Counted from the stretch's first letter, positions 47,256 to 56,951 are shown. The stretch: 64,000 bases of DNA from Herbaspirillum sp. DW155 (GCF_037076565.1 NZ_AP029028.1:3162001-3226000); one strand, 5' to 3'. The notes: a model not told the origin generated them from the letters alone. A program made the numbers and translations.

Positions 47256-49379
47256 ATGCCCTCCGAACTGACCCAGGACGCGCCCGACACCTGCAGCCCT
47301 CCCGCTGCCGAGCGCGATCCGTTCGCGCGCCTGAACGCCCGGCAGCGCGAAGCCGTCGATCACGGCAGCAAGCTGCCCCCGGCGCAACAGCCGCCGCTGC
47401 TGATCGTGGCCGGGGCCGGTTCGGGCAAGACCAATACCCTGGCGCACCGGGTGGCGCGGCTGATCCTGGACGGCGCCGACCCGCAGCGCATCCTGCTGCT
47501 GACCTTCTCGCGCCGGGCCGCCGCCGACATGGGCCGCCGTGTGGAACAAGTGATCCGCCAGGTGCTGGGCCTGGGCGCCGCCGATGCCCCGCCGCAACTG
47601 CCGTGGTCGGGCACCTTCCACGCCATCGGCGCGCGCCTGTTGCGGGAATACGCGGCCGTCATCGGATTGGAAGAAGACTTCACCATCCAGGATCGCGGCG
47701 ATTCGGAAGACCTGATCGGACTGCTGCGCCATGAGATGGGGCTGTCGGCCACCGACAAACGCTTTCCGCTGAAGGCCACCTGTCTGTCCATTTATTCACG
47801 TGCGGTCAATACCCGGCACGATCTGGGCACGGTGCTGCAGACCCAGTTCCCCTGGTGCCGCGAATGGGAAAGGCTGCTGGGCGAGCTGTTCAGCCGCTAC
47901 GTCGAGGCCAAGGAAGCCCAGCACGTGCTGGATTACGATGACCTGCTGCTGTTCTGGGCCGACATGCTGTCCCACCCCGAGATCGCGCAGTCGGTGGGGG
48001 CGCGCTTCGACCATGTGCTGGTGGATGAATACCAGGACACCAACCGCCTGCAAGCCGAGATCCTGCAAAGAATGAAACCCGATGGCGCCGGCGTGACGGC
48101 CGTGGGCGACGATGCCCAGTCCATCTATTCCTTCCGCGGCGCCACGGTGCGCAACATCCTCGACTTCCCCGAGCTGTTCACGCAGCCGGCGCGGCTGTTG
48201 ACGCTGGAACAGAACTACCGCTCCACGCAGCCCATCCTGCAGGCTTCCAATGCGGTCATCTCCGATGCGCCGGAGCGCCACGTCAAGCAGCTCTGGAGCG
48301 ACAAGCCTTCCTCGCAGAAGCCGCAACTGGTCGTGATCCCGGATGAGGGCGAACAGGCGCGCTGGGTGGCCAACCGCATCCTGGCGCATCGTGAAGAAGG
48401 GCTCACCCTGAAATCCCAGGCGGTGCTGTTTCGTACCGCCACCCACAGCGCGGCGCTGGAACTGGAGCTGGTCCGGCGCAACATCCCCTTCGTGAAGTTC
48501 GGCGGCCTCAAGTTCCTGGAAAGCACGCACGTCAAGGACCTGCTGTCGCTGCTGCGCCTGGCGCACAATCCCAGCGGCCGCATGGCCGGCTTCCGGGCGC
48601 TGCAATTGATTCCCGGCGTCGGTCCGGCGACCGCCAGGAAAGTGCTGGACCTGATGGCCGCGGCCAGCGACCCGGCCGATGCGCTGCTGAACTTCGGTGC
48701 GCCTTCCGCCATCGCCCTGCAATGGCAGGCCTTTGCCGACACCTATGCCCTGATGCGCCGAGCCAGCGCCGCCTGGCCGACCGACATCCAGGCCGCACGC
48801 GACTGGTATCTGCCGCAACTGGAGCAACGCTACGAAGATGCCGATGCCCGCGCCGCCGACATCGAGCAACTGACCGCGCTGGCCAATGGCTACGCCTCGC
48901 GCGAGAAATTCCTCACCGAACTGACGCTGGACCCGCCCGAGGCCAGCAGCGACTTCTCCGCCCCGCCCTACCGCGACGAGGATTACCTGACGCTCTCCAC
49001 CATCCACTCCGCCAAGGGCCAGGAATGGCGTTCGGTGCATGTCCTGAACGTGGTCGATGGCTGCATCCCGTCCGATCTGGCCACCGGCAGCGAGGCCGAG
49101 ATCGCCGAAGAGCGGCGGCTGCTGTACGTGGCCATGACGCGCGCCAAGGAGTATCTGCATCTGGTGGTGCCGCAGCGCTTCTACATCACCCAGCAGACCG
49201 CGCAGGGCGACCGCCACGTCAACGGCATCCGCAGCCGCTTCATCACGCCGCGCATGCTGCCTTTCTTCGACGACAGCCTGTGGCTCTCGGCCGAGGTCAA
49301 CGGCGCCCGCACGCCCATGCCGGACAGCGTGCGCATGCTGGTGCGACAGCGCGCCAAAACCGCCTGGAACAAGCAATGA
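47256..49379 (+). CDS. UvrD/Rep-family DNA helicase, SOS-controlled
   Basis: The product has 707 residues. Superfamily 1A helicase motifs are in order: LNARQREAVDH (Q motif), VAGAGSGKTNTLAHRVARL (Walker A), LTFSRRAAADMGRR (Ia), VLVDEYQDTNRLQAEIL (II), VGDDAQSIYSFRGA (III), LEQNYRSTQPIL (IV), LSTIHSAKGQEW (V) and LLYVAMTRAKEYLHL (VI). It unwinds DNA 3-prime to 5-prime and would act in repair. A LexA box precedes it. The gene begins at ATG 47256 (MPSELTQDAP); no strong ribosome site is seen, and a TTG lies 36 bases upstream in frame. Whether it is the main UvrD or an extra paralogue cannot be told here. Confidence 0.9.
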   Translation: MPSELTQDAPDTCSPPAAERDPFARLNARQREAVDHGSKLPPAQQPPLLIVAGAGSGKTNTLAHRVARLILDGADPQRILLLTFSRRAAADMGRRVEQVIRQVLGLGAADAPPQLPWSGTFHAIGARLLREYAAVIGLEEDFTIQDRGDSEDLIGLLRHEMGLSATDKRFPLKATCLSIYSRAVNTRHDLGTVLQTQFPWCREWERLLGELFSRYVEAKEAQHVLDYDDLLLFWADMLSHPEIAQSVGARFDHVLVDEYQDTNRLQAEILQRMKPDGAGVTAVGDDAQSIYSFRGATVRNILDFPELFTQPARLLTLEQNYRSTQPILQASNAVISDAPERHVKQLWSDKPSSQKPQLVVIPDEGEQARWVANRILAHREEGLTLKSQAVLFRTATHSAALELELVRRNIPFVKFGGLKFLESTHVKDLLSLLRLAHNPSGRMAGFRALQLIPGVGPATARKVLDLMAAASDPADALLNFGAPSAIALQWQAFADTYALMRRASAAWPTDIQAARDWYLPQLEQRYEDADARAADIEQLTALANGYASREKFLTELTLDPPEASSDFSAPPYRDEDYLTLSTIHSAKGQEWRSVHVLNVVDGCIPSDLATGSEAEIAEERRLLYVAMTRAKEYLHLVVPQRFYITQQTAQGDRHVNGIRSRFITPRMLPFFDDSLWLSAEVNGARTPMPDSVRMLVRQRAKTAWNKQ

Positions 49380-49450
49380 CACTGCCTTGAAGTGAAGCTT
49401 TGTGCAGGCGACGGGGCCAAGCGGCGCGCCAGCCGCTAAAATAGCGCCCC

Positions 49451-50482
49451 ATGAATCAACTCGACATCCTCATTCCGTTCGCCCTGCCCCCGGCCGAGCT
49501 GGCGCGCGACCTGCTGCGCCAGTGCCAGGCGCCGGCCCTGGCCATGCTGCTGGGCCGGGGCAAGGCCGCGCCGCGCCAGTCGCATGATCCGTTTTCACGC
49601 GCCCTGCCGCATGAACACTGGCTGGCCCAGCGCTTCGGCCTGCCCGCTGCGCCGCAGGATTCCAGCCCTGCCGCGGCCAGTGCGCTGATGCAACGCCTGG
49701 GCCACGCGCCTGCAGCCGGTCACTGGTTCGTGCTCCACCCCGCGCACATCCACGTGGCACGCGACCATCTGGTGCTGACCGACATCGGCCAGCTGCAACT
49801 GGAAGAGGACGAATCGCGCCGCCTGTTCGCCGCCGCCCTGCCGCTCTTTACCGAGATCGGTCATGAACTGGTCTATGGCGACGCCCGCACCTGGTTCATC
49901 CGGGCCGATGCCTGGGCGGGGCTGCGCACCTCCACGCCTTCGGCGGCCAGCGGACGCAATGTCGACATCTGGATGCCGGAAGGTCCGGGCGAGCTGGCCT
50001 GGCGCAAGCTGCAAAATGAGGTGCAGATGCAGTGGTTCGCCGAGTCCCTCAACGAACAGCGCGAAATGCGCGGCCAGAAGGCCATCAATTCGATCTGGAT
50101 CTGGGGCGGCGCCAACGCCGCCACGCTGGCCCAGGACCGCTATGCCGCCCGCTTCGGCCTGCGCGGCTGGCTGCGCGCCTTCGGCGAAGAAACCAAGGAG
50201 GGTGGTGCGGCCCAGATCGTGCAAACCGGCGGCCATCGCCTGCTGGTGCTCGATGCTCTGGCCGAAGCCGCGCTCGCCGAGGAATGGGGCCTGTGGCTGC
50301 AACATCTGGAACACCTGGACCGCGACTGGCTGGCGCCCTTGCTGGTGTCGCTGCGGGCGGGCGCGCTGGAGTCGCTGAACCTGATCCTGACCGGCGCGGA
50401 CCGCAGTCAGGAAGTCGCCATCACGCGCGGCGCACTGCGGCGTTTCTGGCGCAAACCTTCACTGTCGGGGCTGTCGGCATGA
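49451..50482 (+). CDS. RpfE-like protein (COG4255)
   Basis: The product has 343 residues. It resembles the RpfE/COG4255 group, a phosphoglycerate mutase-like fold of unknown function, with LDILIPFALPPAELARDLL at the start and the conserved KAINSIWIWGGAN stretch in the middle. In Xanthomonas rpfE lies next to recJ and prfB in the pathogenicity regulation cluster. The same adjacency to recJ here supports the assignment. Its TGA overlaps the recJ ATG (ATGA), so the two are translationally coupled. No enzymatic activity has been shown to my knowledge. Confidence 0.72.
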   Translation: MNQLDILIPFALPPAELARDLLRQCQAPALAMLLGRGKAAPRQSHDPFSRALPHEHWLAQRFGLPAAPQDSSPAAASALMQRLGHAPAAGHWFVLHPAHIHVARDHLVLTDIGQLQLEEDESRRLFAAALPLFTEIGHELVYGDARTWFIRADAWAGLRTSTPSAASGRNVDIWMPEGPGELAWRKLQNEVQMQWFAESLNEQREMRGQKAINSIWIWGGANAATLAQDRYAARFGLRGWLRAFGEETKEGGAAQIVQTGGHRLLVLDALAEAALAEEWGLWLQHLEHLDRDWLAPLLVSLRAGALESLNLILTGADRSQEVAITRGALRRFWRKPSLSGLSA

Positions 50483-52173
50483 TTCGCGTGACCACCCGTG
50501 CCTATGACATCGCCCAGGCGGAACAACTCATTGCCGAAGGCGTGCATCCGGTGCTGGCGCGCGTCTATGCGGCGCGCGGCCTGTCCACCGCGCGTGAGCT
50601 GGCCAGCGAACTCAATGCCCTGATCGCCCCGTCCGGCCTGCTGCACATCGATGCCGCCGCCAGCTACCTGGCCGATGCCATCGCCGCGCGCAAGAAACTG
50701 GTCATCGTCGCCGACTATGACTGCGACGGCGCCACCGCCTGCGCGGTCGGCCTGCGCGGACTGCGCCTGTTGGGGGCGCAGGTGGACTACATCGTGCCCA
50801 ATCGCTTCGAGTACGGTTATGGCCTCACGCCCGAGATCGTCGAACTGACCGTGCGCGAGAAGCATCCCGACATCATCGTCACCGTCGACAACGGCATCGC
50901 CAGCATCGATGGGGTGGCCGAGGCCAAGCGGCGCGGCATCGACGTGGTGGTGACCGACCACCACCTGCCGGGCGACGCCCTGCCGGACGCCCGGGTGATC
51001 GTCAATCCCAACCAGCCGCAGTGCGGCTTCCCCAGCAAGAACCTGGCGGGCGTGGGGGTGATGTTCTACGTCTTGCTGGCCTTGCGCGCCGAGATGCGCA
51101 AGCGCGGCCTCTTCGACGCCCAGACCCAGCCGCGCCTGGACAGCCTGCTCGATCTGGTGGCGCTGGGCACGGTGGCCGACGTGGTGAAACTGGACGCCAA
51201 CAACCGCATCCTGGTGGCACAGGGCTTGAAGCGCATGCGCAGCGGCAAGATGCATCCCGGCATTGCCGCCCTGTTCCGCGCGGCCGGCCGCGAGGCGCGC
51301 CGGGCCACGCCCTTCGACCTCGGTTTCGCCGTCGGCCCGCGCCTGAACGCGGCCGGCCGCCTGGCCGACATGTCGCTGGGCATCGAATGCCTGACCACCG
51401 ACGACGAAGGCCGCGCCTGGGCCATCGCCCAGCAACTGGACGCCATCAACCGCGAACGGCGCGACATCGAAGCCGGCATGCAGGATACCGCCCTGCTGCT
51501 GCTGGACGACTTCAACCCGGCCGACCGCCGCACCATCGCGGTCTTCGATCCCTCCTGGCACCAGGGCGTGATCGGCATCGTGGCCTCGCGCCTGAAGGAC
51601 AAGTTCTACCGTCCCACGATCACCTTCGCGCCGGGCGATGAAGGGTTCATCAAGGGGTCGGGCCGCTCGATTGCGGGCTTCCACCTGCGCGATGCGCTGG
51701 ACCTGGTATCCAAGCATGCGCCCTCGGTGATGACCAAGTTCGGCGGCCATGCCATGGCGGCCGGGCTGACCATCCATGCCGAGGCCTTCGATGCCTTTTC
51801 ACAGGCCTTCGAAGCAGTCGGCCGCGACTGGCTGACGCAAAACCAGCTGGAGCGCGTCATCGAAACCGATGGCGAACTGGAAGAGAGTTACTACTCCGTG
51901 GAATTCATCAGCCTGATGGACCAGCAAGTGTGGGGTCAGGGCTTCGCACCGCCGGTCTTCTGCGACCATTTCCGCGTGCTCAGCCAGCGCATCCTCAAGG
52001 ACAAGCACCTCAAGCTGCAACTGGAAAAAGGCGGCCGCAAGTACGACGCCATCTGGTTCGGCCATACCGATGCCCTGCCCGACCATGCCCAGGTGGCCTT
52101 CCGGCTGGATGCCAATGAGTACAACGGCAAGACCACCGTGCAACTGATGGTGGAACACGCCGAACCCGCCTGA
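50479..52173 (+). CDS. recJ: Single-stranded-DNA-specific exonuclease RecJ
   Basis: The product has 564 residues. The DHH phosphoesterase motifs are present: IVADYDCDGATA (motif I), IIVTVDNGIAS (II), VVVTDHHLPGDALPDA (III, DHH), ALGTVADVVKLD (IV), and the DHHA1 part with WHQGVIGIVASRLKD and GSGRSIAGFHLRDAL plus FGGHAMAAGLTI. RecJ degrades single-stranded DNA 5-prime to 3-prime in recombination and mismatch repair. The ATG at 50479 overlaps the rpfE-like stop. It is followed by 199 non-coding bases before a diguanylate cyclase gene. Confidence 0.96.
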   Translation: MIRVTTRAYDIAQAEQLIAEGVHPVLARVYAARGLSTARELASELNALIAPSGLLHIDAAASYLADAIAARKKLVIVADYDCDGATACAVGLRGLRLLGAQVDYIVPNRFEYGYGLTPEIVELTVREKHPDIIVTVDNGIASIDGVAEAKRRGIDVVVTDHHLPGDALPDARVIVNPNQPQCGFPSKNLAGVGVMFYVLLALRAEMRKRGLFDAQTQPRLDSLLDLVALGTVADVVKLDANNRILVAQGLKRMRSGKMHPGIAALFRAAGREARRATPFDLGFAVGPRLNAAGRLADMSLGIECLTTDDEGRAWAIAQQLDAINRERRDIEAGMQDTALLLLDDFNPADRRTIAVFDPSWHQGVIGIVASRLKDKFYRPTITFAPGDEGFIKGSGRSIAGFHLRDALDLVSKHAPSVMTKFGGHAMAAGLTIHAEAFDAFSQAFEAVGRDWLTQNQLERVIETDGELEESYYSVEFISLMDQQVWGQGFAPPVFCDHFRVLSQRILKDKHLKLQLEKGGRKYDAIWFGHTDALPDHAQVAFRLDANEYNGKTTVQLMVEHAEPA

Positions 52174-52372
52174 TCCTGACGACACGCTGACACGCACACC
52201 TGGCCGCGCAAGCCGCGCCAGGCGCGGATCGCAGACTGACAACAGTGTACAAAAAAGGCTGCCAGGCGCTTGGTTGCAATGGCACAATGTCGGACCGGGA
52301 CGACTTTCGGCCAGCGTTGAGGGAAGCTGGCTACGCGGGCGCTCCCGCCATAACAACAACATCAAACCCCGA

Positions 52373-54055
52373 ATGAAGATCAAGCGCTTCAATTGCAGCC
52401 TGGTGACCCGGCTCGTCCTGTTCGGCCTCGCGCTGATCGTGGGCAGTGCGGTGCTGCGCTATTACCTGCTGGTGGGCTTCCTGGAAAAAGAACAGGCCCA
52501 GGTCACCGCCGACCAGCAAAGCACCATCGCCACCTACCTGGCCGAGGACATCGGCTACCGTCTGCAGGAGCGCGTTCATTATCTGGAAGGCTTGTCGCGG
52601 CACCTTCCCCAGGGCCTGCAGGAAGACCCGGCGGCGGCACGCGGCTGGCTGGAAGGCCATCAGCAACTGCTGCCCTTGTTCGGGCAAGGCCTCTTCATCG
52701 CCGACCTCCATGGCCGCATCGTGGTGGACCACCCCACCCTCAACGGGGGTCGTGCCCTGTCACTGACCCGGTACGCCGACTTCGAGCGGGCGCTGCAGGG
52801 TGACACCGTGATCTGCCCGCCTCTGGCCAATCCGGTTTCCGGCAAACCCGTCATCGCCATGCTGACCCCGCTGCGCAACGCCGCAGGCCAGATCGTCGGC
52901 GTGATGGGCGGCAGCCACGAACTGAACGCGCCGGGCCTGCTCGATCACCTGCAGCGGGCGCGGCGGGAACCCACCGGCAGCTTCTTGCTCATTGCGCCGG
53001 CGCAGCGGATGGTCATCGCCTCCAGCGACGAGGCCTTGCAGTTGACGCTGCTGCCCCCTGCCGGCCAGGATCCGTTGATGGACCAGGCCCTGCAAGGTTT
53101 CCGTGGCAATGGCGTGGGCCGGGCGGCCAATGGCGTCAACGAGATCAAGGCGTTCGCCTCGGTACCGGACACCGACTGGATGGTCGCCGTGAGCTTGCCG
53201 CTGGCGGCGGCCGTGCCCAAAGCCGAGAGTACGCGCGCCCTGATCGGACGCGGTGGCCTGATCCAGTCGGTGATCATCCTGGCGCTGGTGCTGGGGGCGT
53301 ATTTCTGGTTCTTCCGTCCCTTGCACCGCGCCGCCGACCTGGCCCGCCGCATGACGCGCGGCGAGCTGCCGCTGTCGCCGCTGCCGGTGGAGCGGCGCGA
53401 TGAAGTCGGACATCTGACCATGGCCTTCAATGGCTTGCTGTCGCGGCTGAAGATGCATCAGGCCGAACTGCAGCACCAGGCCCATCATGACGTGCTCACC
53501 GGCCTGCCCAACCGCATGATGCTGGCCGAGCGCATGCAAGCCGCACTGACCCACGCCTGCCGCGAACGCAATGGCGTGGCGCTGCTGTTCCTGGACCTGG
53601 ACGGCTTCAAGCCCATCAACGACACCCTCGGCCACAAGGCCGGCGACCAGGTGCTGCAGGAAGTCACGCGGCGCCTGCGCCAGGTGGCGCGCCACGGCGA
53701 CACCCTGGCGCGGGTGGGCGGAGACGAATTCGTGCTGCTCGTCACCGACCTCGGCCGGCCCTTTGAAACTGGCGCCCAGGTGCTGGCCGAAAAATGCATC
53801 AGGGTGGTGTCCGAGCCGCTACACCTGCCTCAGGGCGTATTCCAGCTAGGGGTGTCGGTTGGCATTGCCGTCTGTGACGGCAGTTGTGATGCCGACAGCC
53901 TCCTGCAAGCGGCCGACAAGGCCATGTACGCCGCCAAGGGCAACGGGCGCGGCTGCTACGTGATTGCCCCGGCGCGGCCGGCAGCGGCAGAAGAACTCAG
54001 CGCACCGGCAGAAACTGCAGGAACGAGCCGCCCAGCAGGTTCTGCACATAACTGA
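52373..54055 (+). CDS. Membrane diguanylate cyclase with Cache sensor and HAMP
   Basis: The product has 560 residues. A membrane helix (about 10-35), a periplasmic double-Cache-like sensor (about 36-300; LFIADLHGRIVVDHPTLN and SVPDTDWMVAVSLP), a second helix (about 305-325), HAMP and GGDEF follow. The catalytic VGGDEF is at 449-453 with an RxxD inhibitory site (RHGD) five residues upstream. It should make c-di-GMP in response to a periplasmic ligand. ATG 52373 (MKIKRFN) is chosen because it places the first helix near the N-terminus. Its last 59 bases overlap the convergent lipoprotein gene. Confidence 0.92.
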   Translation: MKIKRFNCSLVTRLVLFGLALIVGSAVLRYYLLVGFLEKEQAQVTADQQSTIATYLAEDIGYRLQERVHYLEGLSRHLPQGLQEDPAAARGWLEGHQQLLPLFGQGLFIADLHGRIVVDHPTLNGGRALSLTRYADFERALQGDTVICPPLANPVSGKPVIAMLTPLRNAAGQIVGVMGGSHELNAPGLLDHLQRARREPTGSFLLIAPAQRMVIASSDEALQLTLLPPAGQDPLMDQALQGFRGNGVGRAANGVNEIKAFASVPDTDWMVAVSLPLAAAVPKAESTRALIGRGGLIQSVIILALVLGAYFWFFRPLHRAADLARRMTRGELPLSPLPVERRDEVGHLTMAFNGLLSRLKMHQAELQHQAHHDVLTGLPNRMMLAERMQAALTHACRERNGVALLFLDLDGFKPINDTLGHKAGDQVLQEVTRRLRQVARHGDTLARVGGDEFVLLVTDLGRPFETGAQVLAEKCIRVVSEPLHLPQGVFQLGVSVGIAVCDGSCDADSLLQAADKAMYAAKGNGRGCYVIAPARPAAAEELSAPAETAGTSRPAGSAHN

Positions 54056-54728
54056 TGCCGGCGCGCCGATAGCGCTCGGTCATGAATTCGGCCATCAGGT
54101 CCAGGCGGCCGACGATCTTGCCGAATTCACGTTCAAAACTCAGATTGCGCGCCTCGTTGCCGATCTCGTCGGACAACAGCAGGGGCGCGCCCGCAGCATT
54201 GCGCCGGCTGGCCAGAATCCAGGCGGCAATTTCCACGTTGCGCGCGGCATTGTAGAGATGCTGGGCATCGAGCCCGTCGACCAGGAAGAATTCGATCTTG
54301 TTGCCGTGCGCAACGATGATCATATCGGCAGTGGCATCGATGAAGGCGGCTACCCGGTCACCCTTGAACTCCGCCGACAAGGCCAGGGTCATGGCCTGGA
54401 TGTCGCGCTTGCCTTGCAACTCGGGCCAGGCCTGGCGCTCTTCGATGGCCTGGCGCACTTTCTTTTCTGCCTCTTCGCGGCTAGGGGCGGTCTTTTTCCA
54501 TTCGGCCGGATTGCGCCGGTACAGCTTGGACATCAACAGATACAGGCTATCCAGGTTGGCCCGCATGGCCAGGGTGGCCACGCGGTTGCTGTCCGATTGC
54601 CCCATCTCGCGTGAACTGGCCGGGGCGCCCTTGACCTCGCCATGCGGCGCGGGAGTACTGGCGCATGCGGCCAGAAGGGTGGCACACAGCAGCGAGAGCA
54701 GCAGGGAGGAAAGCGGCTTTCTGTTCAT
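53997..54728 (-). CDS. Lipoprotein of unknown function
   Basis: The product has 243 residues. A lipobox, LLAAC, ends the signal peptide (MNRKPLSSLLLSLLCATLLAAC), so it is a predicted lipoprotein. The mature part is mostly helical, with NRVATLAMRANLDSLYLLMSKLYRRNP, AFIDATADMIIVAHGNKIEFFLVDGLDAQHLYNAARN and AEFMTERYRRAGISYVQNLLGG as its most distinctive stretches. I do not recognise a domain. It overlaps the end of the cyclase gene by 59 bases on the opposite strand and shares the strand with phoX. It could be tied to either neighbour, but the sequence gives no proof. Confidence 0.7.
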   Translation of the reverse strand: MNRKPLSSLLLSLLCATLLAACASTPAPHGEVKGAPASSREMGQSDSNRVATLAMRANLDSLYLLMSKLYRRNPAEWKKTAPSREEAEKKVRQAIEERQAWPELQGKRDIQAMTLALSAEFKGDRVAAFIDATADMIIVAHGNKIEFFLVDGLDAQHLYNAARNVEIAAWILASRRNAAGAPLLLSDEIGNEARNLSFEREFGKIVGRLDLMAEFMTERYRRAGISYVQNLLGGSFLQFLPVR

Positions 54729-54818
54729 CGGCGGGCGGGACGGAACGAACTCCTAGGACTGATCCTGGCAGAATGTGTTCCGTCCACCCGCCTTCAGGGT
54801 GAACCCTTTTACTTCACA

Positions 54819-56774
54819 TCAGGCCTTGCCGATATGCGGCAACCCGGTCAGGTAACCCACCGTGGCACCGAAGCGGTCCTTGTAGTTGGCCCGCACCAGC
54901 GGATCGAGGGTGTCCTTCACCTTGTCGTGCAAGCCCTTTTCCCAGTCGCCGGCATGCTGGAAGTTGCTCATCACGTAGGTCCAGCCATTGATCTCGTCGA
55001 CCGCATGCAGACCGGTCGATTCGGCACCCGCCGGGCAGGACAGCACGCGGGTGAGCGCCTTGGTATCGACGTTGTAGGCCCACAGGAAGTTGTTGACGTG
55101 CATACCACTGTCTTCGCCGATGAACAAAGTGCGCAGCTTTTCGGAGAACTTGATGTTGTCCGGATTGGCGATGTGTTCCTGGTCGGCCAGGTTGCCCAGT
55201 GCATCCGGGGTCTTCAGGTCCACACCGACCAGGGCCGCCGGCGGGGCCATGTCGATGGCCACCCATTCGCTGTCGATGGCCTTGCCCGCCGCATCGCGCT
55301 GGCCGCCGCGCAGGTTCAGGGCATACACGGCACCGGCCTTGGGGCCTTCGACCTTGATATGGCCGGAGCCATTGAGCATCGACGTCTGCACATAGGACAT
55401 GGCCGAATAGGCGATCTTGTCACGCGCATTGACGGTGGTGCCTTCCATCTTGGTGAAGCCCAGGCTGCCACCGGCCAGCGCCGCATAACGGTGGGTCTCC
55501 AGGAAGGCGGCGGCCTTCTCCATGCCGGGCTTGACGCGCACCCAGTTGAACTTGCCATTGAACGGGATCTTGGAGAAGGAGCCATCGGCCGGATCGGTGG
55601 TGCGGATGTCCATGATGTCGGCGGCCTTGTAGCGGTCCGCCATGGCCTTGACCTCGGCGCTGGTGGCGCTGCCCAGGCGTACCCAGGACAGCTTGCCGGC
55701 GCCCGGGCCGACGCCCGAGACCTGCTCCCAGCGCGCCACATAGAGCGTGCCCGAGGACAGGTCGGCCGCGCGGTCGGCAATGAACATGAACAGGCCGCCA
55801 TTGGTGGCATCGTCGCCCATCAACACCGTGCGCTGGTCGGGCATGACCTGCACCAGTTCGTGCGAGATGCGGCCCAGGCAGTAGTGCTTCTTGATGGAGC
55901 CGGTGCCGTCCGGGTTGACGGTCACCTCCGGCAGGTGGCCGTAGTGGTAGGGATTGGCGCGGTTCTCGTCGCCATAGAGATTCTTGCTGAAGGCCTTGAA
56001 CTGCGCATTGGAGGCGATGGCCGAGGCGTCCGGTTCATATTCTTCCGACGACAGGTGCGTATTCCAGGGCGACAGGCTGGCGCCGCAGGTGATCCACAGG
56101 CCGTTGACCCGGGAGGTATCGACGTTGTGGTATTGCACCAGCGAGAGCTTGCCCGAGGACGGGTCCTGGTCCAGCGTCAGCACGGCAATGGGTGACGGCA
56201 GCTGGCCGTACATGGCGGCCTGCTTCTGGTCGCGCGTGGTGTATTCGAATTGCACCACGGCAAACACCGCATTGCCCTTCACGCCGGGCACCTTGGCACC
56301 GGCCACGGTGAGCAGCGAAGAGCCATCCGGGCAGTCGGAATAGAACTGGCGCTCTTTGCCCGGCACCGAGCGGTCGATGATGGGCTGGTTGTTGATGTCC
56401 AGGTAGCCGCCGGCCAGGATGGTGCCGCCCTTTCCGTCGGGCACCATGTCACCGGTCATGAAGAAGGGCTGGTAGGCCAGCTTGTAGCTCTGCTTGCTGC
56501 CATCGGCAAAGGTCACTTCCAGCGCCGAACCGACGGTGGTGGACGCCATCGCGGCCGGGTTGTCCAGGGTCGGGGCCGGCATGCCGGTGAAGCGCGCCGA
56601 GGCGAAGGGCTTGCCCGTGCCCGGAGTGGCACACGCGGCCAGCAGGGCCGAGGCCGACAGGCCGCCGGTCAGCGGCAACAGGGGCGCAGCGCCCAGGGCC
56701 TTGAGCAGGTTGCGGCGGCCGGCTTGCGGCTGGTCGGCGACGGCGGGGGTGGCGGTGGGGGCAGGCTGTCTCAT
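54819..56774 (-). CDS. phoX: PhoX-family phosphatase, Tat-exported
   Basis: The product has 651 residues. The N-terminus carries a twin-arginine signal (GRRNLLKALGAAPLLPL) followed by a hydrophobic stretch and a Cys, so it is exported folded. The body is the PhoX/DUF839 beta-propeller: WITCGASLSPWNTHLSSEEYEPD, HYGHLPEVTVNPDGTG, GRISHELVQVMPDQRTVLMGDDATNGGLFMFIAD and DNIKFSEKLRTLFIGEDSGMHVNNFLWAY, which include the expected Cys/Glu/Asp metal ligands. PhoX enzymes are calcium- and iron-dependent alkaline phosphatases. A Pho box about 50 bases upstream supports phosphate-starvation control. The C-terminal GLPHIGKA end appears complete. Confidence 0.9.
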   Translation of the reverse strand: MRQPAPTATPAVADQPQAGRRNLLKALGAAPLLPLTGGLSASALLAACATPGTGKPFASARFTGMPAPTLDNPAAMASTTVGSALEVTFADGSKQSYKLAYQPFFMTGDMVPDGKGGTILAGGYLDINNQPIIDRSVPGKERQFYSDCPDGSSLLTVAGAKVPGVKGNAVFAVVQFEYTTRDQKQAAMYGQLPSPIAVLTLDQDPSSGKLSLVQYHNVDTSRVNGLWITCGASLSPWNTHLSSEEYEPDASAIASNAQFKAFSKNLYGDENRANPYHYGHLPEVTVNPDGTGSIKKHYCLGRISHELVQVMPDQRTVLMGDDATNGGLFMFIADRAADLSSGTLYVARWEQVSGVGPGAGKLSWVRLGSATSAEVKAMADRYKAADIMDIRTTDPADGSFSKIPFNGKFNWVRVKPGMEKAAAFLETHRYAALAGGSLGFTKMEGTTVNARDKIAYSAMSYVQTSMLNGSGHIKVEGPKAGAVYALNLRGGQRDAAGKAIDSEWVAIDMAPPAALVGVDLKTPDALGNLADQEHIANPDNIKFSEKLRTLFIGEDSGMHVNNFLWAYNVDTKALTRVLSCPAGAESTGLHAVDEINGWTYVMSNFQHAGDWEKGLHDKVKDTLDPLVRANYKDRFGATVGYLTGLPHIGKA

Positions 56775-56824
56775 CGAGTATTCTCCGGAAGTGGCTAGCA
56801 GATGTCGGGCAGCGGCGGACGCTG

Positions 56825-56842
56825 CCGTCAGTATTTTGTCAG
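56825..56842 (-). promoter_or_regulatory. Pho box upstream of phoX
   Basis: On the minus strand CTGACAA-AATA-CTGACGG gives two 7-base direct repeats spaced by 4 bases, the PhoB binding layout. It lies 51 bases upstream of the phoX ATG, suitable for PhoB-activated transcription. Confidence 0.7.
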
Positions 56843-56894
56843 TCAAACAAGCGCGCCGATGGTAGCGAGGGAAAATGACAGGCGCGTGACGGGG

Positions 56895-56923
56895 GTGAAA
56901 CTGCCCTCCTCCTCTTGTATAAT
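56895..56923 (+). promoter_or_regulatory. Likely sigma-70 promoter of prfB
   Basis: A perfect TATAAT lies at 56918-56923, with GTGAAA 17 bases upstream as a weak -35 element. The start point would be about 20 bases ahead of the prfB ATG at 56952. Confidence 0.6.
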
Positions 56924-56951
56924 TCAAGGTTTGATCGCAAAAGAAACCATC

